The translations under genes were made by a program, and so were the position numbers. Source: Ceratodon purpureus (lineage: Eukaryota > Streptophyta > Bryopsida > Pseudoditrichales > Ditrichaceae). From it: DNA of 64,000 nt. The notes under the pieces are model-generated. The model was given only the letters and a program-made list of their open reading frames with translations. It searched no databases and was not told where the DNA came from. Below, one piece after another: positions 44,070-57,542 of this stretch (the stretch's first letter is position 1; every line of letters starts with the position of its first letter). The stretch spans positions 87,914,886-87,978,885 of the forward strand of contig CM026426.1 in assembly GCA_014871385.1 (NCBI GenBank), written 5' to 3'.

Positions 44070-47000
44070 CAACTGAGATTTCAGATGCCATCTGTACACG
44101 AGATGCATCTAGGGTTGTTCAGAAAATTGTGCACAGCATGTGTGATGAGCTAAACCTTCTTCCTGGTCCCCACTGTCGTCAAGTTGTGCTTGAGAAGGTT
44201 CTTTGCCACAGTCTTGTTTGGCCTTTGTTACCTTACTATTATCCTTGAGATTTAGAAGCTAAGAGTATTCAGAAAAGGTACTCTTTTGGATGCTGCTGTA
44301 AGTGGGAATGTTGGGGGTGTTAGGGCGCTTGCACGTGTCTTAGGAACCAAGCCAGATAATATACAAGCTGCCTTGGAAAGGAGAGAAGAGTATGAAGAGG
44401 GGGCTGCTCGGTTTGCACCCCTTTGCAGGCAAAAACGCACAGATGGATCAATAGAGTATTGTCTTGCTACATTTCAAGCTTGGTGGCACAGTCAAACCAA
44501 ATTAAGTCAACAAGGGCGGTGTCAACAAGGGCAGTGGGCTGAAGACAGGAGGAGAGACACATCCAAAGCACTATTTGACAGTCACGCAGGTATGTCTTCA
44601 ATACTTTGCATGAAAACCATCTTGTACCGCATGTACACAGCAATCCTACTGTACAATGTTGTTGTTACTTGATGTACTTCGACACCTTTAGTATTTCACG
44701 TACTCGCAAAGAAGTACTAACACTGTCAAAAATTCTACCCTAGGTAACTCTTTTTATTTCAAAGTGCAAAAATTATGTTCCTTAATGGAAACACTACGGT
44801 ATCCTTAGTATCACTTGTACTAATTCTTATATTAAGTGTACTTGCAAAATTACTTTGTGTACAAATGGATTTATGTAATTTGTATTATTATGATTTAGGG
44901 TACAATCCGCATGTAGTTTTCATAATACAGGTAGTACTCAATGGAAGCGGTGTTGTATATTGTACTACTTTATGTTTTGAGTATTGTACGTTTAATTAGT
45001 ACTTTTCAAAAGGCAGGGTACTCGTGGTATTCATGTTATTGCTGAAGATGTATCCGTTGGTACTCTGTGAATGTACTTTCGGTTTTCAATGTACCTGTAG
45101 GTTCAAATTGTTCAATTCTGTAGTACTAAAAATACTTTATTATGTATGTGGGTTGCAGATGACATTCTTTTTGCACTTCAAAGAGGCTCATCTAGAGTGT
45201 AAAATTGGGCAATGGAGATTTGAGAACCTGAAACCATGGTATGTGAAACATCTAAGGGACCGTACTGTGTGCTGTTGTATCTACCATGTAGAAATGGATC
45301 TCATGAGGGTAGGACTGAACACCCTACGGGAGGAGGAGAGGGGACTGCATGCACAAAAAGATTGCTCTTGTGAATGTGATGTTTGTTCTGCTTCTGTGGA
45401 GACTGCAACGGGTGAGGGTATAGGCTGTGATGCTCATCACAGAGTATACAAGAGGATCACTCATTTGTGGGAAGCTTGTCTCGGCAAGAAGCCAGAGTTC
45501 AATGAATGGCAGAAGCTCTCTAAGGTAGAGGAACCTAAACTAAGGTGGGAACACTTCGTGTATGTTACTATTGGCACTGATTGTGAGAGAGGGAAGGCAA
45601 AGAAAAGGCTGCAAGAGGTATGTGAAGAGACTAGTCTGTTGGAGTTTGTTACTTACCTAAAACCCATAGTTCAAGCCTTTATCAAGCATAATTTTATTGC
45701 CAACTGTCAGGATTGGCAATGCAAGGAAATGATGGAAGGTTTGCCTGAGGGAGTTATAGTTTCAGACATTGATTTTGCTGAGAACTATGAATTTTAGATT
45801 CAAAACGAAGTTCAGAGCATGTACTATATGTTTGAGTATGTGTCCTTGTTGGTCCACATCACATTGCAAAGAGTCAGTGATGTGAGTGGTGATTTGATCA
45901 CCATAAAACATACACACTACTATATTTCGGATGACAAGAAACATGACAGTTTGTTCGTTCAGCATTGTCTTATGCTACACTGGAGGTAATTAATTGCTAT
46001 TGGGGAAAAACCGAGGGAGCATTGGATATTCTCTGATGGCTGTGCAGGTCAGTTTAAGGGGGCTACAGCAATGTATTTTGTTGCTAGATATCCCCGTCTC
46101 ACGGGAGGCTGCTCCTATGATCTGGAACTTTTTCGCAACTGGACATGGGAAAGGTACTTGTTATTCTGTACTTTTGTACTTCTTTGAATGAAGCTCCTCT
46201 ACTTTTATACTTTTAATATTGGAGCATATGTACTTATGTACTTCTTGAGTGGAGAAAGTGTACTTATGTACTTGTATGAGTGAAGCAGAATCTATATTAA
46301 GGGTTGGGGATGATGTACTATGCAAGTAATATGGATTTACTATACAATTATTGGATGCAATTGTAGGTGAATGGGATGGTGCAGGAGTCGTAGTGAAGCG
46401 TGCTTTACGCATTGAACAAAGTTGAAACCCTAAGAGGCAGCTGCAAAACGCACTCCAATGTGTTGAGTACTTACAGCAGGGCTTTTCTAATAGAGCGCCT
46501 TTTTATATGCAAGGACCAACAGCAGAGATATTCACCGTACCTTTTGGCACGTAGGTGAGAACGAGATCAGTAGGGAGTCATCGATGGCGTGTCACACTAT
46601 TGCAAGCTTAAGATCTCTCCATTCCATTATGGGGAATTCTACGAGCAATAAAACATGTTTGCTGGTTAGACCTCTGTGGTGTTTCTGTGCATCGTGCATA
46701 GATAAAGACTGGTAGAATTGTGAGCAAATGGCTCGTGTCCCAAGGTGGAGGGCAGTACAAATTCAGCCCAAAGCGCCGTCATAGGAGCTTGAGACCCTGG
46801 ATGACGACCCAGCCAAGCAGGTATAGTTCTGTAATAGAGTTACAGTTGTAAGGTTTTTTTTTTCATCCCATTCAAATTCTTTAAATTTGGAACTTTGCTG
46901 CACACATGAAGAATAATCTAAGGTTCCAAATCTACTGATTTATTCGAGTTCACCAAGGAGAGAGGCTAGACGATGTCGTTGACATTGGTGACAATTTTGT

Positions 47001-47376
47001 GGATCTAGGAGAACAATCAAATGAAGAGGGTGTTGACTTCTATATCTTGCAATGCCAACGACGAAAGTATAAACTACAGGCTCCTCTTGCGTGTCTTTAG
47101 GGTGCCAAATTTGAAGCAGGGGATTTCGTCATTGAAGGCACTCATTACAAAAAATCTGGCCGGGGTGAATACACGTACGCATATCTTGGAAAGTTAGTTG
47201 TAGCTCATGTTTCATCGCACTTGGTTGTAGCCTGCAAGTTCCAAATGAAACTTGCCTCATACTGCCTGAAAGGTGGTGATCCACTTTATAAGATCTCCTC
47301 AGAAGTAGTTGATGTTGTGAGACATGCTTTAGCACAGATGTGGGAAATGACGATGAGTAATAGTTCTTGCAATTAA
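44070..47376 (+). pseudogene. D1: DDE-like transposase gene, four exons, disrupted
   Basis: Exon 1 ends at donor 44590. Exon 2 runs 45159-46153. Intron 46154-46366 is followed by exon 3 (46367-46820). Exon 4 lies about 47000-47376. Exon 2 has LKPWYVKHLRDRTVCCC with YHVEM, IDFAENYEF (first Asp), YYISDDKKHDSLFVQHC, FSDGCAGQFK (second Asp) and, across a frameshift, NFFATGHGKG with DGAG in exon 3. Exon 3 has a Cys cluster (CFCASC), and exon 4 gives GVDFYILQC, EGTHYKK and SHLVVACKF. D2 matches in order and in intron position. Breaks: a frame conflict at the exon 1/2 junction, TAG 45795 (D2 has CAG), TAA 45987, a frameshift near 46110, and TGA/TAG in exon 3. The SDG...QFK...HGKG...DG pattern occurs in transposase-like proteins of many eukaryotes. 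Confidence 0.6.
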
Positions 47377-48700
47377 ACCTATTATTTTATAGCTTTGTCA
47401 CTTTCAAACTATTCCTTTGGAATCAACAAACCTCCTATGATCCGACTGTACTCTGTATGTGATGTGTAAGAACGTACTCGGTTGTTATCTATCTCCCATG
47501 CTGGACGTTGGTTGATTGGTTCGATATGCAAGGAGTTACATGCATACCATTTCCTTCACTGTCACTAAGCAATTTAGAGTCTTTCACCAGTCATAGTGTT
47601 AGTTGAACATGAACATGGTAATAGAAATCAGACAAGTATAATGCATACGAAAGTAATGTAGCAATATCAATGGATAACCTAGGTGGGACAGTGATGATGT
47701 TCACATTTAATAATAATAAGAAATTGTTGGTTAAGTTGTTCCTCCAAAAGAATATCTCTAGAAATCACTCCACAATTCACAAGTCTGACATCTAGCATTA
47801 TAATGATCCCTCTAACTTTAACTCAAAAATATTCCCTTCTGAAATTTAAGACATACTGTCCATTGCCGCAAACGAGTCTCACTTTAAACACGGATCTGGA
47901 GCAATAATGGAAACGCTTTATCTTTTTTGAAGGGACCACTGCATTATGTCACACCTGTTTGTCAGCTATTAGTACGCAGCTTACTTGTGGTCTCGGCAAA
48001 TACTGCAACTCGACAAACGCTTCATAGAATTTGAAGCATAAACTAAAAATAATAAAGAGTTAAACTAGTAGATACATCATGATATTGTCTTAGGTGTCTT
48101 AGATACTGGGTAAATGCATGTTTATAATTTATATAATTTAAAATTTGAATGCAAAAGGGCGATTTAAAGTGAATAACAGGAATCCAAATAAAAAAAATAA
48201 AAAATAAAAAATAAATTAAAAATAAAGTAACAAATGGTAAAATGAACATTGAGAAGAAGACGCAAAATGTTGAAGCTATAATATTACCTCCATCAGATTA
48301 ATTAATTCTATCATTAATATTATATTTAACTATATATGAATGTGCATGTATGAGGCCTTAAAAAATACCTTATTGGACAATAATTTTCTAAGAGTATAAA
48401 TAATCATAAATAACAATGAATACATAAATGGAATATACAGTAATGTTTAATTTAGAATTTGTAGTACAAGATTTAGAACTCAAAGATTAGTTGTCTTAAT
48501 TATATAAAAAAATCATGGAGAGCGGATATAGGCATATGTGTTGTTCACATGTATATAAGATACTGAGAAGATCTTAAATTTAAAAAATCTAGGAATGCAA
48601 TTTCAAGGTATGAGATTAGTGTAAACGCTTAGTTATTACTTGAGTAGTAGTGGATACACAGTATTATATCAAAATTACCTCTAAGTGGTTATCTAATAAT
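47377..48700. other. AT-rich spacer
   Basis: No coding signal. Confidence 0.5.
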
Positions 48701-48714
48701 GATTCAGATAAATG

Positions 48715-48856
48715 TCCATTCTTCTTATTGATGTTCCTCTTCTATTTGCTTTTATTTTTTTCAAGAAAACCTTCTTATCTCTTATTGTTCTTATTTTTTA
48801 TTTTTTTTATTTTTTATTTTTATAAAATTTTATTTCCAACTTTCTTCTTTGTTATT

Positions 48857-48887
<31 letters not shown>

Positions 48888-49320
48888 CTTCCTCTTTAAT
48901 TTAATTTTCTCTATCTTATTCATTCTTTTTGTTCTTTTTATTTTTTTAATTTTTTTTTCAACCTTCTTTGTTCTTCTTGTTCTTTTCATACTTCATTTAA
49001 TTTATTTTTTCTCTTGAATCCCCTTTCTTTCATCCTTCTTATTCTTCTTTTATATTTTTCAAGCTTTTTGTATCTTCTTGTTATTTATTTTTTTTTCACT
49101 TTTTTGTTCTTCTTGTCTTTTTTTCATTTCATTTAATTTAATTTTTTTCAGCCTTCATATTTCTTCTTTTATTTGATTACATGTTTTCCAACCTTCGTCT
49201 TTATTCTTGTCCTTTTTCTTCTTTAATTTCTTTCATTTTTTTTCTATCTTATTGTTTATTCTTGTTCTCGTTCTTCTTATATTTTTTTTATTTTTTTCTC
49301 ATCCATTCTCATTTCTCGAT
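48715..49320 (+). repeat. T-rich low-complexity tract
   Basis: Almost pure T with scattered C and A (TTCTT units), including an unbroken run of 30 T at 48858-48887. ORFs inside are Phe-rich artefacts. Confidence 0.9.
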
Positions 49321-49522
49321 ATCTCATAGTTTATGTAGAGTGAATAGATGGATAGACCTCCTTTAAGATTTCGGAGGTTGGTGGGACAGACCGTGATCTG
49401 GGTGTAACGACTATATGTGGCGGGAGAAGATAGAGCGGGAAGGTTTCTGAGTGGAGGGAAATGATTCTTTTCCAGAATAGTCAAAGCGGGACGGAATCCA
49501 AAGCAATTAGATTTCCGCCCAA

Positions 49523-49783
49523 ATGCGGCCGTTTGGAAACAAATATAGAAAACATAGCGACGTCAAAGCTACACATTTCCTTTGCATTGTATTTCTGGTC
49601 TCGGGTGTTTCTTTGGCTTCATCTCAGTGTCTGAGAACCGCCCCATCGTCAAAACCTATGTACGCATCCCTTTTTACTTCCTCATTTCTTGATCCATCTG
49701 CTGCGTGTTTACTTTCTCTTCTTATCAATCCATTGCTTTCAAATTTTTCATGTTTGTGTGCTTCTAGCAAAGTGATTTTCTAA
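49523..49783 (+). CDS. Small hypothetical ORF with signal-like start
   Basis: It starts with ATG and has 86 codons. Residues 17-33 (THFLCIVFLVSGVSLAS) are hydrophobic and end in a small-residue site, like a secretion signal, but the rest is Ser/Leu-rich without motifs. It may be chance; it lies ahead of D2 where a leader exon could be expected. Confidence 0.2.
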   Translation: MRPFGNKYRKHSDVKATHFLCIVFLVSGVSLASSQCLRTAPSSKPMYASLFTSSFLDPSAACLLSLLINPLLSNFSCLCASSKVIF

Positions 49784-49799
49784 CGTTAACGTCTACTTA

Positions 49800-50998
49800 A
49801 CAGTTTGCTTACACTTGATCATCTACATTATACTGAATTTATTTGTTAGACTCAAGTGAATGCGAATGTGTTTTTCAAATAACTAGTTTCATTAGAACAT
49901 CAAGTTCTTGGAAACGCGAGTTCCTTGGAGGTGGCATACTGGACCAGGCTTCGAGTATACCAAAAGGATCGGAGAGCAAATCAATAGAGGTAAAGAGTCC
50001 TCTAGAGCCGTGCAAAATTGATTTACAATTTTGTGTTCATTTTAATTAAGTTCTACAACGCACAGATCTCTGTAATGTTTTGACCATGAACTTAGTAAAA
50101 GTTGCTCAATTTTATGCCACTGTTTACTTGCGACTCTTGACTGTCGACTTGCAGGTGCCATGATGCTTCTTTTTCATTTCGGTTCTTCTGATCCACATGT
50201 TCGGCTTCTCGTCTTTTGGTTGCATTGGCTTCTCCCGTATAGACTTCAGTTTTATCTTCCTTAGCTTGTCCCAACACTTACTACTCCCGCATCAGCATTT
50301 GAAGCTAGGTATATCCCAGTCATCAGACTTAAAGTCCTCGCCGTAGTCCTGCCACACATGTCACCCGTGGGTTAGTAACAGCCCTTGAGTATAGTTAGAA
50401 TTTACATAATAATAGAAACTAGACTAGCAGATGTAGAGGTAGGGCCTCATGTTGGGTAGTACTACTTACCCATGCCAACTCCTCGCCTGGGTAGATGTCA
50501 CGTTTGGCAAAGAATGCCACGTGGTAGATACGGTCTTCTGCTGAGTGGAGTCAAGCAGGCATATCGAAGACGTTGGCTCCCTCGCACCTGATACAACCGA
50601 AGTAAGAATTTCAAGAGTAAGTAGGACTGCTAGGCACTAAGCACTGAATTCCATTGTACACCGAACATTTTGAGCTAGAACAGTCTATGCCTGTGATTTA
50701 GAAATCTAGCAACAATGCCATAGTGAGTTGCATTGATACATAGAGAGTTGTTATCCATGGCCATTACTTCTAATCCCTAACAAGCATCCAGCTGAAGAGT
50801 GTAGGTTTGCCTAAACCCAAGAAGCTTGTGCACCAGGTGGTTCCGTTCAATCAGTTCACCATGAACGCTCAAACAAAAACTTACCTGCCTCGATGTGCTC
50901 CACTGTCTAGACACCCGAGCCTCGAGTAGAAGTATTGAAAACCTGCCAACGACAAAGCAATCGTTAAAAAAGAATTATTTAAAATCGCAAATTTCATT
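49800..50998. other. No gene seen
   Basis: The D2 N-terminal part present in D1 (KPWYV, CCC) was not found here, so D2 may be 5' truncated or its first exons replaced. Confidence 0.45.
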
Positions 50999-53514
50999 AT
51001 GAAAACAATCACTCTGTCCATTGGAGGGGGACGGCTGGCATGCACAGAGCTGGACAGTGAAGGGACGCTCAAGGTGCAGTGGCACAACTTTAGAATGGTG
51101 CTGCACGGCATGACTAAGGCAGGTAAAGAGAACAAAGTATTGCGTATGACGTACCAGAATACTGCTGCTCCAATCTATTTGGACTACCTGAGGCAGAAGT
51201 TAAGACCATTCATCGTGCACAACTACACTGCTAAGTGGCAGGCGGAGCGGTACAAAGAGTCCATCGACACCTTCCCTCCTGAATCTATACTATCAGCTGT
51301 GGATTTTGCGGAGAACTACACTTTCCAGCCTTACCAGGAAATTCAGTCCATGCACTGGCTGCAGCACCAGATTACTATACTGGTCCACATATGCTACACA
51401 TGGAACCCGGTTTACCTAGCAGATCCGAGTTCTGATGCCCCTAAGCTCTTGACAGAATATCACTACTATATTAGTGATGATGCTGAGCACGATACTCTTT
51501 TTGTGTAGCATTGTTTTGCTTTGCACTGGAAACACATAACGGATAGGGGAATAAAACCAAATGAGCACATTGTTTGGTCAAATGGGTGCGCAGCGCAGTT
51601 CAAGTCTCGGAGATGCTGGTACCATGTCTCAAGGTATTTCTATCCAGAGCAAACTTTGTCTTGTCTGTATGTTCCATCTGCCTCTTTCTAAACTCCTGAG
51701 GAAGAAAAGTAATTTCAATTTTTGGATACTTTCTCTGCAGGTATCCCTCCACGACAATGAGTGCTGATCTACCAAATGGGTGTAGGATGGTATGGTCTTA
51801 CTTTGGCAGTGGACATGGCAAGGGGCTCCATGATGGAGCAGGGGCAATGTTAAAGTGTGCAATCCGCAGTGAGGAAATGAACTTTGAATCCCGTACAAAG
51901 CTTCAGAGTGCGGCTGATGTCGTTGACTTCTGCAACCGCAAGGAGTCTGAAGAGCACAGAGCATATGGAAAGGCTCGGATAACTCTCATAAGGTACTTCC
52001 ATTTGATCGGGGCAAATGACGTGGATAAAACACGTGACCTAGACTGTCAACCCGTACCCGGCACTAGATCAGTCCATTCCGTTTCTTCTGTGTCACCGAT
52101 CAATGTTACATACTTGCATATCAGAGAACTATCCTGCTTCTGTCCCGAGTGCATGGATGACAACCCAATGTTCTGTGGAAGGCAAAATCACGTGAAACAC
52201 TGGAAACTCAAGGTCTTGCAACCATTGACGCCAATTCAGGTGAGTATAGACCACAGTCAATGGATTCTGCAGTACCGCTACTGTGTGTGTTTTCTTTGAC
52301 TTTCTGCTGAACCCAGTCGCTGGAGTGCCCAGCCAGGTTACGCACCGATTAGGTGCTTGCTGTGCAATTTAAGGACCACGGGCTTTTTGGATATGGTAGG
52401 AATTCTGTTTTTTCCTAACTCAAAGGCTAGGTCTGAATGGACTAATGTGGTGGTTTATTTAAAAAAATTGATGTGTGAAAGCTCACTCAAATTACGTAAT
52501 TTGAGAGCATAAAGGAGCTAAGGGTGCGGAAGAGCAATGATGCATGTGTGCATGGCCGGGGCAATTTCTGACCGGGTTGAGGAAAGTCGGTGGAGAGAGG
52601 GTTTAGGGGAAGTGGCATGCAACATAGGAAGGCTGGGAATGTGCAGTGGATATGGATTGTTAGGAGGGAGGCATTTTGTGCAATTTCATTCTTGCCCGTA
52701 CTTTGCTTTCGTCGCTGTGAATTTCTTGGTCTGAAGACAGTAGATGTCCCTATCGACTCTGTGCTGCATGGTCCTGCTCAAAGGAGTTTACGCTTTACGG
52801 TTTCATGTCCTACTCTGATCAATGGCTTGCTTTTGTCTAAAGACACTTCTTCGCGATCTCCACCAATTCCTAACATGTGGAATGTGCATGTCTACAATGA
52901 GTTAGAGCATGGGACAAGGGACGCGACTCCAACGAGCTAGTGAACACGCTGATGAAACCTCTGAACTACGAGGTACGTTAACGGTGGAAGAGATCCAGAT
53001 AAACAGAGGAGAAGAGGAAGGGCAGGGAACCGAACAAGATCTGGAACATGGGACTGCGGAGTTCAAAGACGACCTAGTTGACGACGTTGAGGATGAGGGT
53101 GAATTGGAAACTGAGGCTCAGCGGGTCAAAACAGGGGACACATACGTCGTCTATACCGACAGACCTGAGCACGAAGACCGCTTCTTCCTAGTGCTCTGCG
53201 ACATGCCTGTCCACAAAAATGGAGCCACCTTCATTGACGGATGGGGGTGTAAATGGCCACGGGATACAATGCTCATCAGCGGGATGTATTATAGGAGAAT
53301 TCCTAGTGTGGAACAAGACGCAGGATCGTACAGGTACGAGCTCCTAAAGGATGAGCCGAAGGCATGGAACTACTCGCACCTTGTTGTGCAGTCTAGGGTG
53401 GAGTTGATGCAATACAAAAGCGCCAAGAAGAATCCACGATTCAAGATGACGCGAGAAACTAGAGAAGCAATTTTGTCCAATGTCGAGGAGAGGCAAATGT
53501 ATAATGCTCATTGA
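50999..53514 (+). pseudogene. D2: DDE-like transposase gene, nearly open
   Basis: Exon 50999-51633 gives RLKPF-like text (RPFIVHNYTAKWQ), VDFAENYTFQ, QHQITILVHI, YYISDDAEHDTLFV, then TAG 51506, HCFALHW and SNGCAAQFK. The intron is 51634-51740. Exon 51741-52239 gives NGCRMVWSYFGSGHGKG, HDGAGAMLK and the Cys cluster CFCPECMDDNPMFC, with a GTGAGT donor at 52240. The last coding block, ending TGA 53512, has GDTYVVYTD, FFLVLCDMP, LISGMYYRR and YSHLVVQSR, parallel to D1 exon 4, after an acidic linker. TAG 51506 sits where D1 keeps CAG. The second catalytic block has Asn (SNGCA) where D1 has Asp (SDGCA), so even if translated this copy may be inactive. The N-terminal third present in D1 is missing. 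Confidence 0.6.
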
Positions 53515-56500
53515 CTCGCAAGGAACTCGCTGCGAGCCCGTTTTTGTGCGATAGTGCATTGGTAACGTTCCAAGAAACGTGCAACATTTTGAAGGTGAGC
53601 ACTGTTGTTTGCTCTGTTTTTCTCGATTATTTTTTTTGTCCAATGTTTTAATGGAAGTGCAAGTTTTCTGGATGTTTCGAATTGATTGAACATAGTCGCG
53701 GCGTTCTGTTGTTGTGAATTTGGGCAGGATACCATGCACTACACCTTGTAAGTCAGTTGCTAGACGTCCTTTTCTCAAGTCATACGGAGCTGAACTGCTG
53801 TGGAACAAAGGCTCCATGGGATGTTACAATTTTTGGAGCAATCGGATGTTGACAAAACTAATCTAAGTTACGATGGCGAGACTCGGCTGCACTTTCTGAC
53901 AAGTGATGGTCACCATGAAGGAGCTGTACCTTTCAGTGAGTCCACTAAACGTTGATGGTTTTATCATTAGAAATGATTGGAGAAGCTCTATTTCATGTAC
54001 CGACTTTATTGCTCTCAACTGTTGTTATTCCTGTTTGCAATGTACTAATCGTGCTTGTCTGATACCCTTGCTGACGGATGCTTTGAAGTTTCCGGTGAGA
54101 CGTGGTAAGTATTATGGAATCGTTTCTGAATATGACTGGACGCTTTACTCGGAGACGTGCAACCTACGGGAATGCATATTTTGGTCAAACTGCATTGACA
54201 AAATTCTTCTGAATGCTGTGCTTTTTTTTATCAGGCACTCTAGAGTCGGGGAACTCTGAAATGCTATCAGAGCATACAAGCTCCCATGTCTGTTCCAAGT
54301 GAATGGTTACCTGATGGTCGCTACTTCCTGATAGCAAGAATTGCACCTCGACTTCAAGTAGACAGTCGGTGAGTCAATTACGTTGTTTCAAGTGGTTCGT
54401 TTCAATAAAATTCACTCTTATGTAAATTTCCTTCAATGTTTAAATCTACAACGTCAGTGCTTTTCACGTGCATTTATGAAACATTCTTTTCTTCAACTAG
54501 TGATTATAAATAAAATGTATGATCTGATTGCCTACAATTTCATAGGTATGTTGTTGTTATTTTCTTGCATCATTGCCCTAATACTGCGGCGTTTGCCTCT
54601 GCTTGCAGCTATTTGGAGAATAGGAACCATCATCAGTAGCAGGCGCGGGGTTAGTATAATCTATTGTGCACAAATTAGTGTTTCCAATGTACTGGCGATG
54701 GTGTTCTGAATTGGCAGAACGAGCAATACGCGAATTGTTTCAGGTAAGCTTTTAAGGACGACGTTGGACTCATGTTATAGATTTTGCAGAGGCTATCACT
54801 TATCTACAGTCTTTTTGTTTTGCTAGATACGAGCAGATTTTGGTAATGTCCGGAGTATTGGAACATTTCAGTCCACTTCAGCATTGCTTCAGTACTTCTT
54901 ATTTACTTCTCAGCCGAGTTCACTTCGTTCAGCTTGTCGCAGGGCAAGCTCTAGTGTTCTTCAGTGTCAACTCCCTGGACGAGGAGAAGTGAAGCGTCCA
55001 TGTCCTGACGTGGTTCCAAAGGTATGTTCGGCTTTCACTTGTTTTTCAAAGAAGGAATGTACTTCACCTCTATCACGTACTCGGTATTACGGACATAGCT
55101 TGAGCTTCCACTTGATGAGCCTCTCCAATACTCCAGGAGGTCTTTACAGCTACATGGCCATGCCGGACAGTTGTCAATTTTTGGTGAATTTCTCAGTTCC
55201 GGACTTTCTATCTGTTACCTACACGAGCGACACTCTGACTTCCCCTTAACCTCCTCCTTGTAAGTTATTGACACTGATGACAGACTTCTTTGTACTTACT
55301 AACTCTGAGTTCAATGTGCATAGTACTTCGTATCATTGGCGGATCATGTCCTTGGAGTTAATTGATTCATGAACCCTTCTCTTCATCAGTGATACTGACA
55401 AAGCACTTCCGCAAAGTTGCAGAGTGCCGTCAATTGGTTGGCAAGTGTTGTAGACTTGCAAAGCACTTGCGACCACAGAGATTCGTGCTTCCGCGTTTAG
55501 GAAAGTAATCAAGTGACGATGCACTTTGATCCTCATCTCTGTAATAGGGCTTGACTGTCACGTTCTAGAAGTTCCCGAGAGCCTTCTTAGGTATTTGGTC
55601 CTTACGGGGATAACCCTTTTCTTGTACTCTACCGCAGATGAAGAGCGTTGTTACACCTCGAACAACTTCAGAACCACTTTACTCTTGTTAAGTAGCCCTC
55701 TACCTTCTTAGTTAACGGAGTTCACTTACAAGTCACTTTGTCTCACTTTCCCTTTTTGGATCTTGCTAGGTAAAGTACTTTTGGAAGTACCCAATGAGAA
55801 AGTCAAGTGGAAGTCAAAGTGGTCGAACAGACCGGAGTTTGCAATTGGAAAGGATAGATCGTCTCGACCTAAAGCGCAGATTGTGAAGTGCAAGACTGTA
55901 GGCGACACAATTGTCTTCACGAAGGTGACAAAATGCCGCTACGTGGTGAAGAAGGAATGAGCGGTGTCAGTCAGACCGCTGCCATGTTTAAAGCAAACGT
56001 CAGCAATGTATTCGGCCGCTGCTTGGACATGGACTTCAATCGAAGGCCACTTCAGTCTGCTCTACATCTTGCGCATACGACTTGTACGTCCTCGTCAGAC
56101 CATGCTAGAAAGAGATCATAGACAATGCGCTGACAAGTACTCCTGTTTACTATGGTATCCAACTTTACATTTCGCACAATTACCTTTAAGGACCTCAATG
56201 TTTGTAGTATGCTGACATAAGATCACCTGCTATTTTTGTGTTCACATTTCCGCACTTGGGCTCTAAATGTCATCACAGTTGTTTGTTGGACTTGGTTACG
56301 AAGGTGTGCGCATATTACATGCCATTCCCTTTCACGTTTTTGTTCTAAGCGGTAACTTGGGTGGGACTTCGCGAATAAGTGTCCTGACACTTATGTCTAT
56401 TTAAGCTGTTTTTTACCTTCTTAGTTAAGACCTTTCACTTTCAAATCACATTGCTTTAGCTTCGCTGCAACCACTTCCAAATCACTGTGCTGTAGCTTGC

Positions 56501-57540
56501 CTCCTTTGAATGTGGCTAGTGAATGTACTTCTCTCTTAGTGTTCAATGAGCAAGTGAAGCGCAAGTAAAGTCTAGTTTACATGTGTGAGTTGAAGTGCTA
56601 CCCGTGAACATTTCTTCCCTTCGCACGTTTCGAAGTGGCAAAACAGTAGTAGAACATGTCGAACACAATTTTATTGACTTTTGTTCTATCATTTTTCCAA
56701 ACTGTGTGCATGTTGTGGAGTCATTTTAAACGGTTTCAAAGTACGCCCTACGGTTTCAATTGAGGATCACGTAGTCAAAGAACCCTCGCAGCTTGAATTG
56801 TAATCAGAACGCTTGGACACGGTCAAGATATCATTGTGCAGAGGCACAATTTCAGTGGCTAACCTTCTTTGGAGATCTTGCATCACATATGTATAAGAGG
56901 AGTTAGAACCACCGTACGTGTAACTGTCTCCAAATTACTCTGAAATCCTCAAAATGAGCCGCAAATACCATAGGCTCCCAGGCAATTCCGCATCAGGAAT
57001 AAAATGAAATAACGATTACCAGACCCCCTAGTGCACAAGGCCCCAGTGACCAAGAACTCTCAGAAATTCCAGTGGATTCTAGTCGACCCGTTTGGAACAT
57101 ACATCACCCTCCTACAGCACCCAATAACTAGCTCCATGGAAAATGATCTTTGTTACTTTAGAACCTTTCTGTTGTAAGGACTCGGAAAGTACACACTGGT
57201 GAAGGCCACCACGTAGAAAACAAAGACGTAAAGAATAGTACAATTGTCACAAACTATGGCATGTACACCTTCCTAGCGTAACACCATTCCTGAACTACTG
57301 AACGTAATCAAACTATGGTCATACATCCTCAGTCCGATCAATCTATGATCTTATAAAATACATAATCTGGGCAACGACTTTTAGGATCCACCCCAACTCT
57401 CAACTCTATTCATCCAGAACCCTAAACAAATAGGGATTATAAATGCGTATTCAAGCAAAAATCATACAGAAGATCCAGATACTTGGAACCAGGGATTCAT
57501 TGCTGTCCCGAACGATGGAAGCGAATATATATGCAAATCA
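53515..57540. other. Non-coding region rich in CACTT/AAGTG words
   Basis: From about 54700 to 56700 the pentamers CACTT and AAGTG recur every few tens of bases on either strand (near 54870, 54918, 55067, 55108, 55410, 55460, 55740, 56450). No gene model fits; the ORFs are short. It might be the 3' subterminal region of D2 or of a neighbouring element. Confidence 0.4.
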
Positions 57541-57542
57541 AT

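Noticed and set aside
48650..48904. Hydrophobic ORF
   Set aside because: Lies in a T-run tract; Phe/Leu content comes from homopolymer T.
54700..56700. CACTA (En/Spm) transposon ends
   Set aside because: The word is CACTT, not CACTA, at scattered sites, and no terminal inverted repeat or CACTA transposase was seen.
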